From assembly GCA_016787805.1 (NCBI GenBank), contig JAEUTY010000012.1, forward strand, positions 105,400-169,399: 64,000 nt of DNA, written 5' to 3'. This document shows positions 49,746 through 58,855 of this stretch, in pieces (within the stretch, counting starts at the first letter, position 1; every line of letters begins with the position of its first letter). Made by a program: the position numbers and the translations under genes. Below the pieces are notes generated by a model. It saw only the letters and a program-made list of their open reading frames with translations, did no database searches and was not told where the DNA came from. Source of the DNA: Flavobacterium sp. GTDB taxonomy: Bacteria; Bacteroidota; Bacteroidia; Flavobacteriales; Flavobacteriaceae.

Positions 49746-52700
49746 ATGAAAAAACTTTGTAAAATAGTTGGTCTTTTTGCGTTGCTCTTATCGCAATTCA
49801 CATTTTCACAGGCGACACCATCCGTAAATGTGACCGTTCAGGTTTTGCCACCTTACTCTACGTATTTGCCTGATTACCTTAATAGCCCCAATAGGGTTTT
49901 GTTTACGTTGTTATCGTACAGTAACGCTAATGTAAGGTTGCGCGCTTCGATTACGGGAGATAACGGAATAACGGTAAGAACTTCCGAAAGTTATATTCCG
50001 CCAACAGCATTGCAATTGCAAGCCAATCAACAAAAAATGCTAACGGGTTTGGATTTGAAAAATTACCTCGATATCAATTCGGTAATTGTAACCGGAATCA
50101 GTAAAAATGATTTGTATCGAGGCTCGAGTATTCCAGAAGGAACTTACACGTTTTGCCTTCAAGTTTTGGATTATACTACTGGTGCCGAACTTAGTAATCC
50201 AGAGCCTTTAGGATGTAGTAATCCGTTTGAAATCAAGCAAATTGCGCCGCCTCAACTCATTGCACCCAGATGCGACGAACCCATTGTAGCATCCAATATT
50301 CAAAATGTGGTTTTTTCATGGTTACCACCACAAGACGCACCAGTTGGAAGTCAGTACAAACTTAAAATCGTTGAGTTGGTTCCTTCCACTCGTAATCCGA
50401 ATGAAGCTTTGAACAGCGCTACAACTCCTGCTTTTTTTGAAACTACAACCAATAGCTTCTCGTTTCTTTACGGACCATCACAACCACAATTACGCAAAGG
50501 CAGAAAATACGCGTGGCGTGTAACTTTGTTGTCAGGTCGTGGTTCAGTTGTGGCATCACAAGCTACCAATCTGCAAAACAACGGTAATAGTGAAGTGTGT
50601 AGTTTTGATTACGTTGAAAATCAAGCTACCACCGAAGTTAGCAACAAAGGAATTCAACTCATTAATCCGATTGACCGAAAAAAACTCAATAAAAATGAAG
50701 CGCTCAATTGGACTTGGTCGGCTTCTCCAAACAATCGTGTAAAAGAATACAAAGTTTGGGTTACTCGAACCATCAATGATAAAAAAGAAATCAGAGAGTG
50801 GAAGGATGTCTCCGAAAATCTCTTTAAATACGAACTCAATTATACTTCGTATAGTGCTCACTCCAAAACCAATTTAAATGCACCTTCGGCCATCACAACG
50901 GTAAAAGGAAGATACGCATGGAAGGTTGTTGGCCTTGACGAAAACCAGAAAGTGATTGATGAAAGCGAGGTTGAAGCTTTTGAAATTGCTGTTGAAGATA
51001 AACCAATTGGAGGTACAATTCAACTGATCAATCCCATCAAAGCTAAGCAAATTCCGGCCGGAACCAGTTATGCTTTTGAATGGACATCTTCTAAAAATAC
51101 AGCGGTTGAAGAATACAATTTAGAAGGTGTTTATATTGAAAATAATGATAAAGTTTCGAATGAATTGTTTACTAACAAATCCAAAAACGTGATGGTTCTA
51201 GGGCCTTTTAAAGAAACCAGTTTTAATTTTAAAAGCAATGTAGATGCAAACAATCAAAAAATTGCTTGGCGAATAGTTGGCTTATCCAATGGGAAAACAG
51301 TAGATGTTAGTCCGGTTGAAACGTATGAAATTGTTGAGGATAAAAGTGAGTTGGCCAATTTAAAAGTCTTGATTATCAATGACTATGCAATTCAGATTAC
51401 TAAAATAGCCAACAAAGACCAAGATAGTTTTTCGGGTTCTGGAAAAATTTTGCTTTGGGAAGGTGGAAAAGAAGTGTTACTCAATTTTAGCAACTTAAAA
51501 GTCCGACCGATTACGTATTATCCTAAAATAAAAACGTATCAGTGGGCCGCCATTGCTGGAACTGTCGAAATTGATACCAAAGGAATGTTTCCGAACAATC
51601 GAGTTGATTTGCAAACACAAAAAGAGAGTGATGGCGCATTTCAATTGGCGTTGAATAGCATCAAATTGACGGCCAATCTCGAAGGCGCTATGGATGCTGA
51701 CAATAAATTGTTTAAAATAACCAAAAACAACGGAACCAGCGAGGCTAAGATTAAAGGAAAATGGTTTACAAATTTCTTTATTTACCAAAACGGAGCTTCT
51801 AATTCTAGTGAACAATATCTTTTTGAATCGGCCAACGAAGGAACCGTAAAAATTTCGTTCAAAGATAAATTTGATGGAACGATTGCTTTGAAAAGCCAAA
51901 AGATGCAAAACCTACTTAATTCGGGTATCGAAGTGGAGTTTTCTCCAACTTCAGGGTTGGGCATGACAATAAAAGGCTTGGAAGCACAAAGTGATTTGAG
52001 CGGAACAATAAAAGTGCCTAATGCCAAACCATCGGGCAATGATTACAATAGTTTTGGCGCACTCGAAATTCCGTTTAAGAACCAAAAAAACCTCAATTTC
52101 AAACACAAATTAGACGCTCCATTAAAATGGAAAATCAACGAAGATGGCTCGGTTTGGGCTAATGTGTCAGAAACCTACGTACATCTTTCGTTTGAAGGCG
52201 CTTTGGAAAGTCAATTTGAGAGTTACAATCAAGGGTTGAATTTTGATAAATTCGGAATCGAAGTCAAACTTCCTGCGGCCAAAGGCGCTATCAAGCAAGC
52301 AACACTCAATTTGGCTTTTGATAAAATTTATAACAAAGGAAAAGGATATACGACCAATACCAAACCTGGAGTTGAAACTAAAAATACGGCCGATATTGCA
52401 GGATTTACTTCGAAGTTGAATAAATCGTCGTTCATGATCAAAAACAATAAACTCATTTTCTTGAATTTAAATGGCGATTTGTTTGTGCCATTTGTCAACG
52501 ATTGGGCCTCGCTAATGATGACCATCGACGATAAAAAAATACAGGAAATTAATTTGTCATTTGACTACAACAAAAAATATTACCTTGTTAAAAATCAAGT
52601 TGGCGATTCGGCTTACATCACGGTTTGGGCTGGCAGACTCGAAAATAATGCGGTTGTAATTTCGCCTAGTTTGACGATAAATAGTGCTGCCGATAAAGGC

Positions 52701-54284
52701 CTGGAAACCAACGATATGTCGATGTGTGAATTATTTATCAGTCCGAATGGAACGGTTTCTTATGACACCAATTTTACAGAAAATACTGAGTCGGTTTGTG
52801 AAGGAACCAAACGTTGGGCAACGTATTATCGTTTTTCTTACGGCATCGATCAAATGAAAATCAAACGCAATTCGGTCAAAACAGATGCTACCTTTTTATT
52901 TAATGGCGATGTGGTTTTGGGACCCAATATTTCCAGCACAAGTAAAAAAGAAATGGGATTTGTATTTCATGGTACAGAACCTAAACCCAATTCTGTAGGT
53001 TACTCTTTTGATGAAAATGACAATTGGAATTCAACTGCTACAGCTTCCATTCAACGTTATACAAATGGTGTAGTAGCAAGAGGACCAAAGGTTGACGAAA
53101 ACGCTTACCTAATTAATCCGCTCGAAAATGGTATCGAAATTTCTGACGATGGAAAATCAATTAGCGGTGGCTATGAAGATGGCGCCCAAAAGTTTGGTGG
53201 TGGATTTGGAATAAAATACAATCCTACTTGGGGTAATTATTTTGAACTCGGAGGTTATTATCAAACCAAAGAACCAGAAGTTAAAGAAATTACCGCTAAA
53301 ATGATTTTAGGTAAAACCACCAAAGACAATGGCAATTATACCTATTGGTTTTTCGAGTTCAAGCAAAAAAATTTCGTTACTGTGCCTATTGTTCCCGGAA
53401 TTATCGAAGCCAACGGTTTTGGTGGAAAAACGTATTTTCATATACAACCAACATACAACAATTTAGGCCAAATTACCGAGATGAAACCGAATAAGGATTA
53501 TTCACTTGGAATTGCAGCCGAAGCCGATGTGAGAACCACTTACGATCAAGGAAAAACCATCCATGGTCACGTTCAAATTGTTTTGCAGTTCAAGGGTTGG
53601 AGCATCGATGGTATCAGTTATTTCATCAAAGCAGATGCTGTGGCCGAAGATGGTGATTCGCCAGGAATGTTGCAAGCTCGACTCAATGGGCAATTGAATT
53701 GGGTGAAAAAATACATTGATGGACAAGGGCAAGTTTGGGGTAAAATCAAAGATCTGGTTTGTATTAATGAAGGTGACGCCAACGAAGATTCGATATTTTT
53801 TCACTTTGGCGCCGACGATTTTTATTTGAAAATCGGAACCGAACAAAACCCAATTGTGGCAGAAGTGATGTGCGGAAGCGGTATGACCATGGGCGTTTGG
53901 TTTGCTTTAGATACCAATCATGTGGAAGGTGGATTGGAAGAAAAATACGATTCGGGTTGGAAAGGATTGGATTTAGGAATCGCCTCAGGAATGGGAAGAT
54001 TAACAACGAAATTCAAAGCCAAAGTTGGTTTACAATATTCGCCCTTTAAGTTTTCGGGTAGTGCTTCCTTTACGGGAAGAGCCTACGGAAAAGGTTGTGT
54101 CGATTTGTATTTCTATTCCGGATGCATCAGCGGAAGTTGTGGAGCTAGCGCCAATTTAAATGTTTCGATGCCTAATCCAACGGTTTTTGAAGGAAGTGTA
54201 GAATGCGATGTGCACAAGTACATTCCGAATTTTACGTTGCATGCACGTTGGTCGTCGAGTGATGGTTTTGATATTTGGATTTAA
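49746..54284 (+). CDS. Giant exported surface protein (TANFOR-like N-terminus)
   Basis: A 1512-residue exported protein, signal peptide at 1-24. Residues about 25-260 (VNVTVQVLPPYSTYLPDYLN ... GSSIPEGTYTFCLQVLDY ... YKLKIVELVP) resemble the N-terminal TANFOR domain of very large Bacteroidetes surface proteins. Two Ig/FN3-like modules follow, each opening with IQLINPI (near 302 and 425). The rest is long beta-rich sequence without known motifs and with few cysteines until the last 120 residues, which carry a cluster (GCVDLYFYSGCISGSCGAS). There is no T9SS sorting domain, so its export route and attachment are open. It lies between a barrel gene and an FN3 protein gene in one operon. Confidence 0.68.
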   Translation: MKKLCKIVGLFALLLSQFTFSQATPSVNVTVQVLPPYSTYLPDYLNSPNRVLFTLLSYSNANVRLRASITGDNGITVRTSESYIPPTALQLQANQQKMLTGLDLKNYLDINSVIVTGISKNDLYRGSSIPEGTYTFCLQVLDYTTGAELSNPEPLGCSNPFEIKQIAPPQLIAPRCDEPIVASNIQNVVFSWLPPQDAPVGSQYKLKIVELVPSTRNPNEALNSATTPAFFETTTNSFSFLYGPSQPQLRKGRKYAWRVTLLSGRGSVVASQATNLQNNGNSEVCSFDYVENQATTEVSNKGIQLINPIDRKKLNKNEALNWTWSASPNNRVKEYKVWVTRTINDKKEIREWKDVSENLFKYELNYTSYSAHSKTNLNAPSAITTVKGRYAWKVVGLDENQKVIDESEVEAFEIAVEDKPIGGTIQLINPIKAKQIPAGTSYAFEWTSSKNTAVEEYNLEGVYIENNDKVSNELFTNKSKNVMVLGPFKETSFNFKSNVDANNQKIAWRIVGLSNGKTVDVSPVETYEIVEDKSELANLKVLIINDYAIQITKIANKDQDSFSGSGKILLWEGGKEVLLNFSNLKVRPITYYPKIKTYQWAAIAGTVEIDTKGMFPNNRVDLQTQKESDGAFQLALNSIKLTANLEGAMDADNKLFKITKNNGTSEAKIKGKWFTNFFIYQNGASNSSEQYLFESANEGTVKISFKDKFDGTIALKSQKMQNLLNSGIEVEFSPTSGLGMTIKGLEAQSDLSGTIKVPNAKPSGNDYNSFGALEIPFKNQKNLNFKHKLDAPLKWKINEDGSVWANVSETYVHLSFEGALESQFESYNQGLNFDKFGIEVKLPAAKGAIKQATLNLAFDKIYNKGKGYTTNTKPGVETKNTADIAGFTSKLNKSSFMIKNNKLIFLNLNGDLFVPFVNDWASLMMTIDDKKIQEINLSFDYNKKYYLVKNQVGDSAYITVWAGRLENNAVVISPSLTINSAADKGLETNDMSMCELFISPNGTVSYDTNFTENTESVCEGTKRWATYYRFSYGIDQMKIKRNSVKTDATFLFNGDVVLGPNISSTSKKEMGFVFHGTEPKPNSVGYSFDENDNWNSTATASIQRYTNGVVARGPKVDENAYLINPLENGIEISDDGKSISGGYEDGAQKFGGGFGIKYNPTWGNYFELGGYYQTKEPEVKEITAKMILGKTTKDNGNYTYWFFEFKQKNFVTVPIVPGIIEANGFGGKTYFHIQPTYNNLGQITEMKPNKDYSLGIAAEADVRTTYDQGKTIHGHVQIVLQFKGWSIDGISYFIKADAVAEDGDSPGMLQARLNGQLNWVKKYIDGQGQVWGKIKDLVCINEGDANEDSIFFHFGADDFYLKIGTEQNPIVAEVMCGSGMTMGVWFALDTNHVEGGLEEKYDSGWKGLDLGIASGMGRLTTKFKAKVGLQYSPFKFSGSASFTGRAYGKGCVDLYFYSGCISGSCGASANLNVSMPNPTVFEGSVECDVHKYIPNFTLHARWSSSDGFDIWI

Positions 54285-54296
54285 TAATAAACTCAC

Positions 54297-56222
54297 ATGA
54301 AAAATATTGTTTTTAGTTTAATTGTTCTGTTTTCACTAACACTAAACGCACAAGAAATCAAGCTTTTTGGAGCCTCTTCCAATGGTAAAATACAGCTCAA
54401 ATGGATGTCGAAAAAGCTAAACGCACAAGCTTCTTACGATGTTTTACGAAGCGAAGGAAATAGTAATTGGCAAAAAGTCAATAGTTCGCCTATTGTTGAA
54501 TCGGTTGTCATTACAGAAGGCGAACTAAAATCGTCTAAAAATCCTTTTCCAAAAGATAAATCGTACGAGTTGTACATCAAACATAAAAGCAACAAAGAAA
54601 AAACGCCTAATAAGCAAGCATTTGCCGATTATCAACTGATTTTGGGCGCTATTTTCGACAATCAATTGGCCAAACATTTGGGAATTTATTTTGAAGATGC
54701 TACAGTGGTTTCGGGTAAAACATACCATTACAAATTGGTTGATGCCAAAACACAAAAAGAACTTTCAGTAGTCAATGCCATTAAAGTGGATGAAGCTGCA
54801 GCGGCTCCAGAGAGATTAGCATCCAACCAAGAAAAGCAAGACGTAAAATTGACTTGGAAAAACAACGAAGACTTTTTTGGGTATAATGCTTATCGAAACG
54901 GAACCAAAATCAATGACGAACCAATATTAGCCAATTTAGAAGGAAATAATTACACCGTTTTTTACGTTGATTCAAATATTTTCGCAGGAAGTTACAGCTA
55001 CACTATTAAAGGAATTACCTTTTTTGGAAGCGAGTCAAAACCAAGTGATGAAGTCAAAATTTCGGTTAAAGATGCCACGCCGCCATCGGTTGTAAAAGGA
55101 ATTAAAATTGAACGAAAAGAGCGCGACGTTCAACTGACTTGGTTGGCTACTAACGACAAAGAATCGGTAGGTTATAACATTCACCGAAGTGAAGATAATG
55201 GCAAAACATTCAAAAAAATAAACACGCAATCTTTGGGAGTAAAAGAAGCAAAATTTGTTGATCATTTGGATGTTAAAGAGGCTGGAACATTTTTGTACTA
55301 TATAGAAAATGTTGACACCAGCAACAATGGAAAAATGTCGAATCCAGTAAGCGTTTTGGTTCCGGATCATTTTGCTCCAACCAAACCAGCCGATTTTTCG
55401 TCGAAAGTGCAACCTGGAAAAGTGACACTTGCATGGAAAGCCAACACCGAAAAAGATTTGGCAGGTTATCGCATTTATCGTGGATTGAAAGACGATGACG
55501 AAAACGAAATGTTGTTGCTCAATGTAACGCCTCAAAAAGAAACGACGTATGTTGATACTTTTAACGAAAAAGCGGGAACCAAATTCATCTACAAAATTTT
55601 GGCTATCGACCAATCATTTAACGAAAGTGAAAAAGCCATTTTGTGGGTACAATTGCCCGATGTGATTCCGCCTCAGGCACCTGTTTTGAAAGAAGCCAAT
55701 TATGAAAGCGGTCGCGTTCTATTGAAATGGGATGAGGTTTTGACGGATAAAATTGCGGGTTACAATGTATTTCGAATGCAAAATAACCGCGAGGAAAAAG
55801 TGAATGCCGAATTAATCAAAACCAATTCGTTTTCTGAAACGCTCACACAAAAAGGAATAGTTGAATATTATGTAAAAGCAATCGATTCTGCCCAACTCGT
55901 TTCAAAACCTTCCAATAAAATGGCCATTACAACAGCTTCTAGTGTTGCAACCCAATTGCAATTGTTGGTGACGCAAGAAACAAGAAGCAAAAAAGTCAAC
56001 CTTAAGGTGGAAGGAATTAAGCCCGAAGAAGTGCAAGAAGTAAAATTGTTTAAAAGAACGGGAAAGAGCGGATTTGTTGGCGTTCCTTTTAAGATAATGG
56101 CAGACGGATTTATCGATGAAGCTTCTAAAGAAGGTGAAATTTATGAATATTACCTAGAAGTTTTAACCGTTGATGATGTTCGACTCAAATCGGAGAAGGT
56201 TATTTTTAATAATCATCAATAG
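54297..56222 (+). CDS. Exported fibronectin type III repeat protein
   Basis: A 641-residue exported protein, signal peptide at 1-18 (MKNIVFSLIVLFSLTLNAQ). At least four FN3-like modules are visible from repeated strands: VKLTWKNNEDFFGYNAYRNG, VQLTWLATNDKESVGYNIHR, VTLAWKANTEKDLAGYRIYRG and VLLKWDEVLTDKIAGYNVFR, each ending with an FYVD/KFVDHL/TYVDTF and YYI/YKI strand pair. The protein ends without a T9SS domain. It starts 12 nt after the giant protein and is the last gene of the operon, so the three products probably work together at the cell envelope. Confidence 0.75.
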   Translation: MKNIVFSLIVLFSLTLNAQEIKLFGASSNGKIQLKWMSKKLNAQASYDVLRSEGNSNWQKVNSSPIVESVVITEGELKSSKNPFPKDKSYELYIKHKSNKEKTPNKQAFADYQLILGAIFDNQLAKHLGIYFEDATVVSGKTYHYKLVDAKTQKELSVVNAIKVDEAAAAPERLASNQEKQDVKLTWKNNEDFFGYNAYRNGTKINDEPILANLEGNNYTVFYVDSNIFAGSYSYTIKGITFFGSESKPSDEVKISVKDATPPSVVKGIKIERKERDVQLTWLATNDKESVGYNIHRSEDNGKTFKKINTQSLGVKEAKFVDHLDVKEAGTFLYYIENVDTSNNGKMSNPVSVLVPDHFAPTKPADFSSKVQPGKVTLAWKANTEKDLAGYRIYRGLKDDDENEMLLLNVTPQKETTYVDTFNEKAGTKFIYKILAIDQSFNESEKAILWVQLPDVIPPQAPVLKEANYESGRVLLKWDEVLTDKIAGYNVFRMQNNREEKVNAELIKTNSFSETLTQKGIVEYYVKAIDSAQLVSKPSNKMAITTASSVATQLQLLVTQETRSKKVNLKVEGIKPEEVQEVKLFKRTGKSGFVGVPFKIMADGFIDEASKEGEIYEYYLEVLTVDDVRLKSEKVIFNNHQ

Positions 56223-56291
56223 CCAACAAATTATTTATACTACTATCAACAAAACCAATTTTTAAGCTAGTGTTTGATTTAAAAAAAAGAT

Positions 56292-56299
56292 TAGATTTG
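56292..56299 (+). promoter_or_regulatory. trxA -7 element
   Basis: TAGATTTG, 17 nt before the trxA ATG; a TTG at 56274-56276 gives a 15-nt spacer, shorter than the consensus. Confidence 0.55.
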
Positions 56300-56316
56300 T
56301 AAAAAATTTTTAAGAT

Positions 56317-56634
56317 ATGGCATTAGCAATAACAGATGCTACTTTTGAAGAAGTAGTTTTAAAATCAGACAAACCAGTAGTAGTAGATTTTTGGGCAGCT
56401 TGGTGTGGACCATGCCGTATGGTTGGACCAGTTATCGATGAAATTTCTTCTGAATATGAAGGAAAAGCAGTAGTTGGTAAAGTAGATGTTGACGCAAACC
56501 AAGAGTTTGCCGCTAAATATGGCGTTCGAAATATTCCAACCGTTTTGGTTTTTAAAAATGGGGAAGTAGTAAATCGACAAGTAGGCGTTGCTCCTAAAAA
56601 AACCTACACTGATTTTATTGACGCAGCTTTGTAA
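56317..56634 (+). CDS. trxA: Thioredoxin
   Basis: Cytoplasmic disulfide reductase of 105 residues. The active site is WCGPC in VDFWAAWCGPCRMVGP near residues 24-39, with the cis-proline in RNIPTVLVFKNGE near 72. Length and motifs are those of classical thioredoxin. It has its own promoter element and a strong terminator, so it is a single-gene transcript, separate from the preceding surface operon. Confidence 0.95.
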   Translation: MALAITDATFEEVVLKSDKPVVVDFWAAWCGPCRMVGPVIDEISSEYEGKAVVGKVDVDANQEFAAKYGVRNIPTVLVFKNGEVVNRQVGVAPKKTYTDFIDAAL

Positions 56635-56651
56635 TTTTTAATTATAAATGT

Positions 56652-56685
56652 AAAAAAAGGTCTAACGAAAGTTAGGCCTTTTTTT
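56652..56685. terminator. Bidirectional terminator between trxA and the TPR kinase
   Basis: AAAAAGGTCTAAC, GAAA tetraloop, GTTAGGCCTTTTTTT with one G-T wobble. It serves trxA and the convergent kinase gene. Confidence 0.9.
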
Positions 56686-56693
56686 ATGGTTAA

Positions 56694-58661
56694 TTAAAAT
56701 TGCAACGTAATCGTAGTTCCTTCATTAATTTTAGAATCGACTAAAATTTCGCAACCAATAGCTTTAGCCAAATCGCGAATCAAGTGCAAACCCAAACCTG
56801 TTTTGATTCCGACTACTACGTTTTCGTCGTACAACGCTTTAAATTTGTCTAAACTCGCTCCAGGACCATTGTCATGAATAGACAAAAGAACCTTTTCGTC
56901 TTCGACCCAAGCTTTCCAAACGATGGTTGGATTTTGTGTGGATGTAAATACATTAATTGCATTACTAGTCAGGTTTCGAACAATAGTTTTTAAATAATCA
57001 ATATCGGTAGTTAGCGTCACATGTTCTGGGTTATGGTACTCAAAACTAATGTTGTGATAACCTGAAAATACTTTTTTGGTGTCGTTAAACACATCGTCAA
57101 TCTGAATTAACTTAGGAGCAGGTTTAAAATTTTCCATCTGACCTTTACTCCAAAGCAACAAATCTTCCATCGAAGTCAACAGGTTTTCTGCGCCATCAAT
57201 GGTTTGTTCCTGCAACCTTTTGTTGGTTTCTTCATCCAAAATTTCAGGATGTTTTTGCAATTGCAGGTAACTAATAATTTTAGAAACAGGTCCGCGCAAA
57301 TCGTGATTCAAAATACTAAAGAAACGCGTTTTTACACGGTTGGCTTGGTCGAGTTCTTCGTTGAGTTGACGTAATTCGATGTTGCGTTTTTTTCTGACAC
57401 GACTCAAATACCAAAATAAACTTCCCAAAACAGCTAGCGCCAATGCTACAACAATCAAAAATAAACGCTGCTTTTCTTTCGATTTTAATTCGAGTTGTTG
57501 GATTTGCAATTGTTGATTCTTGATTTTTATAAGGTATTGGTTTTCGATATTTTGCGCCGACGATTTAGTAGATGAAGTAAACACTTTATCATCGAGTTCT
57601 TTGGCCTTTTTTTGGTAAAAATTGGCTTGTTTGTAATCGCCCAAAAGTTCGTACAATTCACCCAAATTAGAAGCGCTATCAGTGGCATTTAAATATTGTT
57701 TTTCGGCAATAAACGTAGGTAATGCTTTTTTATAATAATCGATAGCCAAATACAGATCATCCATTGATTTTGTTTGGCTTCGCAAAGCAAAATAGTAATC
57801 GCCAAAGTGCTTTAAAATGTCGGCTTCAAGAATTTTATTTCCTATTTTTTGAGCCAAAGTCAAAGCTTCAGTCAATTGTGCTTTAGCTTGTGTAAATTTG
57901 CCTTTTTGAATGTTTATTTTCCCCAATGCCAACAAATTGCTGCTTGATTTAAATGGATCTTCAGTATCGTTTTTATCTTCTAATTTTTTTTCAAAATAAG
58001 TAGCAGCTAACGCATCGTGATTGGTTGGTTTTTCCGATGGAGTTTCCTTGTTTGTAGGTAAAATATTTACAACAGGCGCTTTTTGTTTATCTACTAACTC
58101 TTTAACAGCCAAGGCTTTGTTTTTGTACTCTTTGTATTTTTCAATTTCATTGAGTTGAATGTAGGTGTTGGCAATATTGGACAAAGTAACGTATTGCAAA
58201 TCGTAGGATTGAGTTTTTTCAAACAATTCTAAAGCTTTGAATTGGTATTCTACACATCCTAAAAAATCAGAAACTTCTGCTTTCAATCGCCCAATGCTAC
58301 CGTAAATTTGTCCGAGTACTTTTGGGCTTTTTGCTACCGCAAGTGCTTTGTTGTAGTGGTTTTGAGCGTCATCGTATTTGCCTTGATTCATCGATACGAT
58401 TCCTAAATTTCGATACGCTATTGCGGTTCCGTCTGAATAACTGTTTTTTTCCGCTAAATCGAGAGCTTTCTCAGCCAATGCATTGGCCGTTGTAAAATCT
58501 TTGGATTTGTATTTTACGGCACTTTCATTCAAAAAATCAATTTGTTCACGAACTTCTTTCTTTGATAATGAAACTTGGTAAATCGAATCCACTAACTTGT
58601 TTTGGGCTGAGTTTAGCAAACTCCCCAATAGCAAAAGCAGCAAAAAAAGATATCGTTTCAT
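56694..58661 (-). CDS. TPR-repeat sensor histidine kinase
   Basis: A 655-residue kinase. Signal peptide 1-18; periplasmic TPR repeats about 35-370 (AIAYRNLGIVSMNQGKYDDAQNHYNKAL and similar); a coiled region; one membrane helix near 398-420 (LFLIVVALALAVLGSLFWYL); H-box FFSILNHDLRGPVSKIISY; ATPase domain with NLTSNAINVFTS, IHDNGPGASLDKF and GLGLHLIRDLAKAIGCE. A -7 element TACATTTG (minus) lies at 58732-58725. It is a paralogue of the gene at 61530-63491. In related genomes such kinases pair with LytTR regulators, but none is next to this one. Confidence 0.88.
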   Translation of the reverse strand: MKRYLFLLLLLLGSLLNSAQNKLVDSIYQVSLSKKEVREQIDFLNESAVKYKSKDFTTANALAEKALDLAEKNSYSDGTAIAYRNLGIVSMNQGKYDDAQNHYNKALAVAKSPKVLGQIYGSIGRLKAEVSDFLGCVEYQFKALELFEKTQSYDLQYVTLSNIANTYIQLNEIEKYKEYKNKALAVKELVDKQKAPVVNILPTNKETPSEKPTNHDALAATYFEKKLEDKNDTEDPFKSSSNLLALGKINIQKGKFTQAKAQLTEALTLAQKIGNKILEADILKHFGDYYFALRSQTKSMDDLYLAIDYYKKALPTFIAEKQYLNATDSASNLGELYELLGDYKQANFYQKKAKELDDKVFTSSTKSSAQNIENQYLIKIKNQQLQIQQLELKSKEKQRLFLIVVALALAVLGSLFWYLSRVRKKRNIELRQLNEELDQANRVKTRFFSILNHDLRGPVSKIISYLQLQKHPEILDEETNKRLQEQTIDGAENLLTSMEDLLLWSKGQMENFKPAPKLIQIDDVFNDTKKVFSGYHNISFEYHNPEHVTLTTDIDYLKTIVRNLTSNAINVFTSTQNPTIVWKAWVEDEKVLLSIHDNGPGASLDKFKALYDENVVVGIKTGLGLHLIRDLAKAIGCEILVDSKINEGTTITLQF

Positions 58662-58855
58662 ATTCTAAACAAAAGCAAGTAAATACAGCTTTTACAAAAT
58701 GTTTTATTCTAATTGATTGTTTTACAAATGTAAAAAAAATACAATCAGATGGTTTTTTAATCGAAGTCATTAATCTATTTATATTGTTGTTGGTCTATTT
58801 GGTTTTCTTCTTTTTATGAAGAAGAATCAATTTTGTGAAGCTTAAAACTTTAGAA

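Noticed and set aside
58835-58855. GTG start seven codons upstream of the tail-fibre-like protein
   Set aside because: The signal peptide begins at ATG 58856; extra charged residues before it would be atypical.
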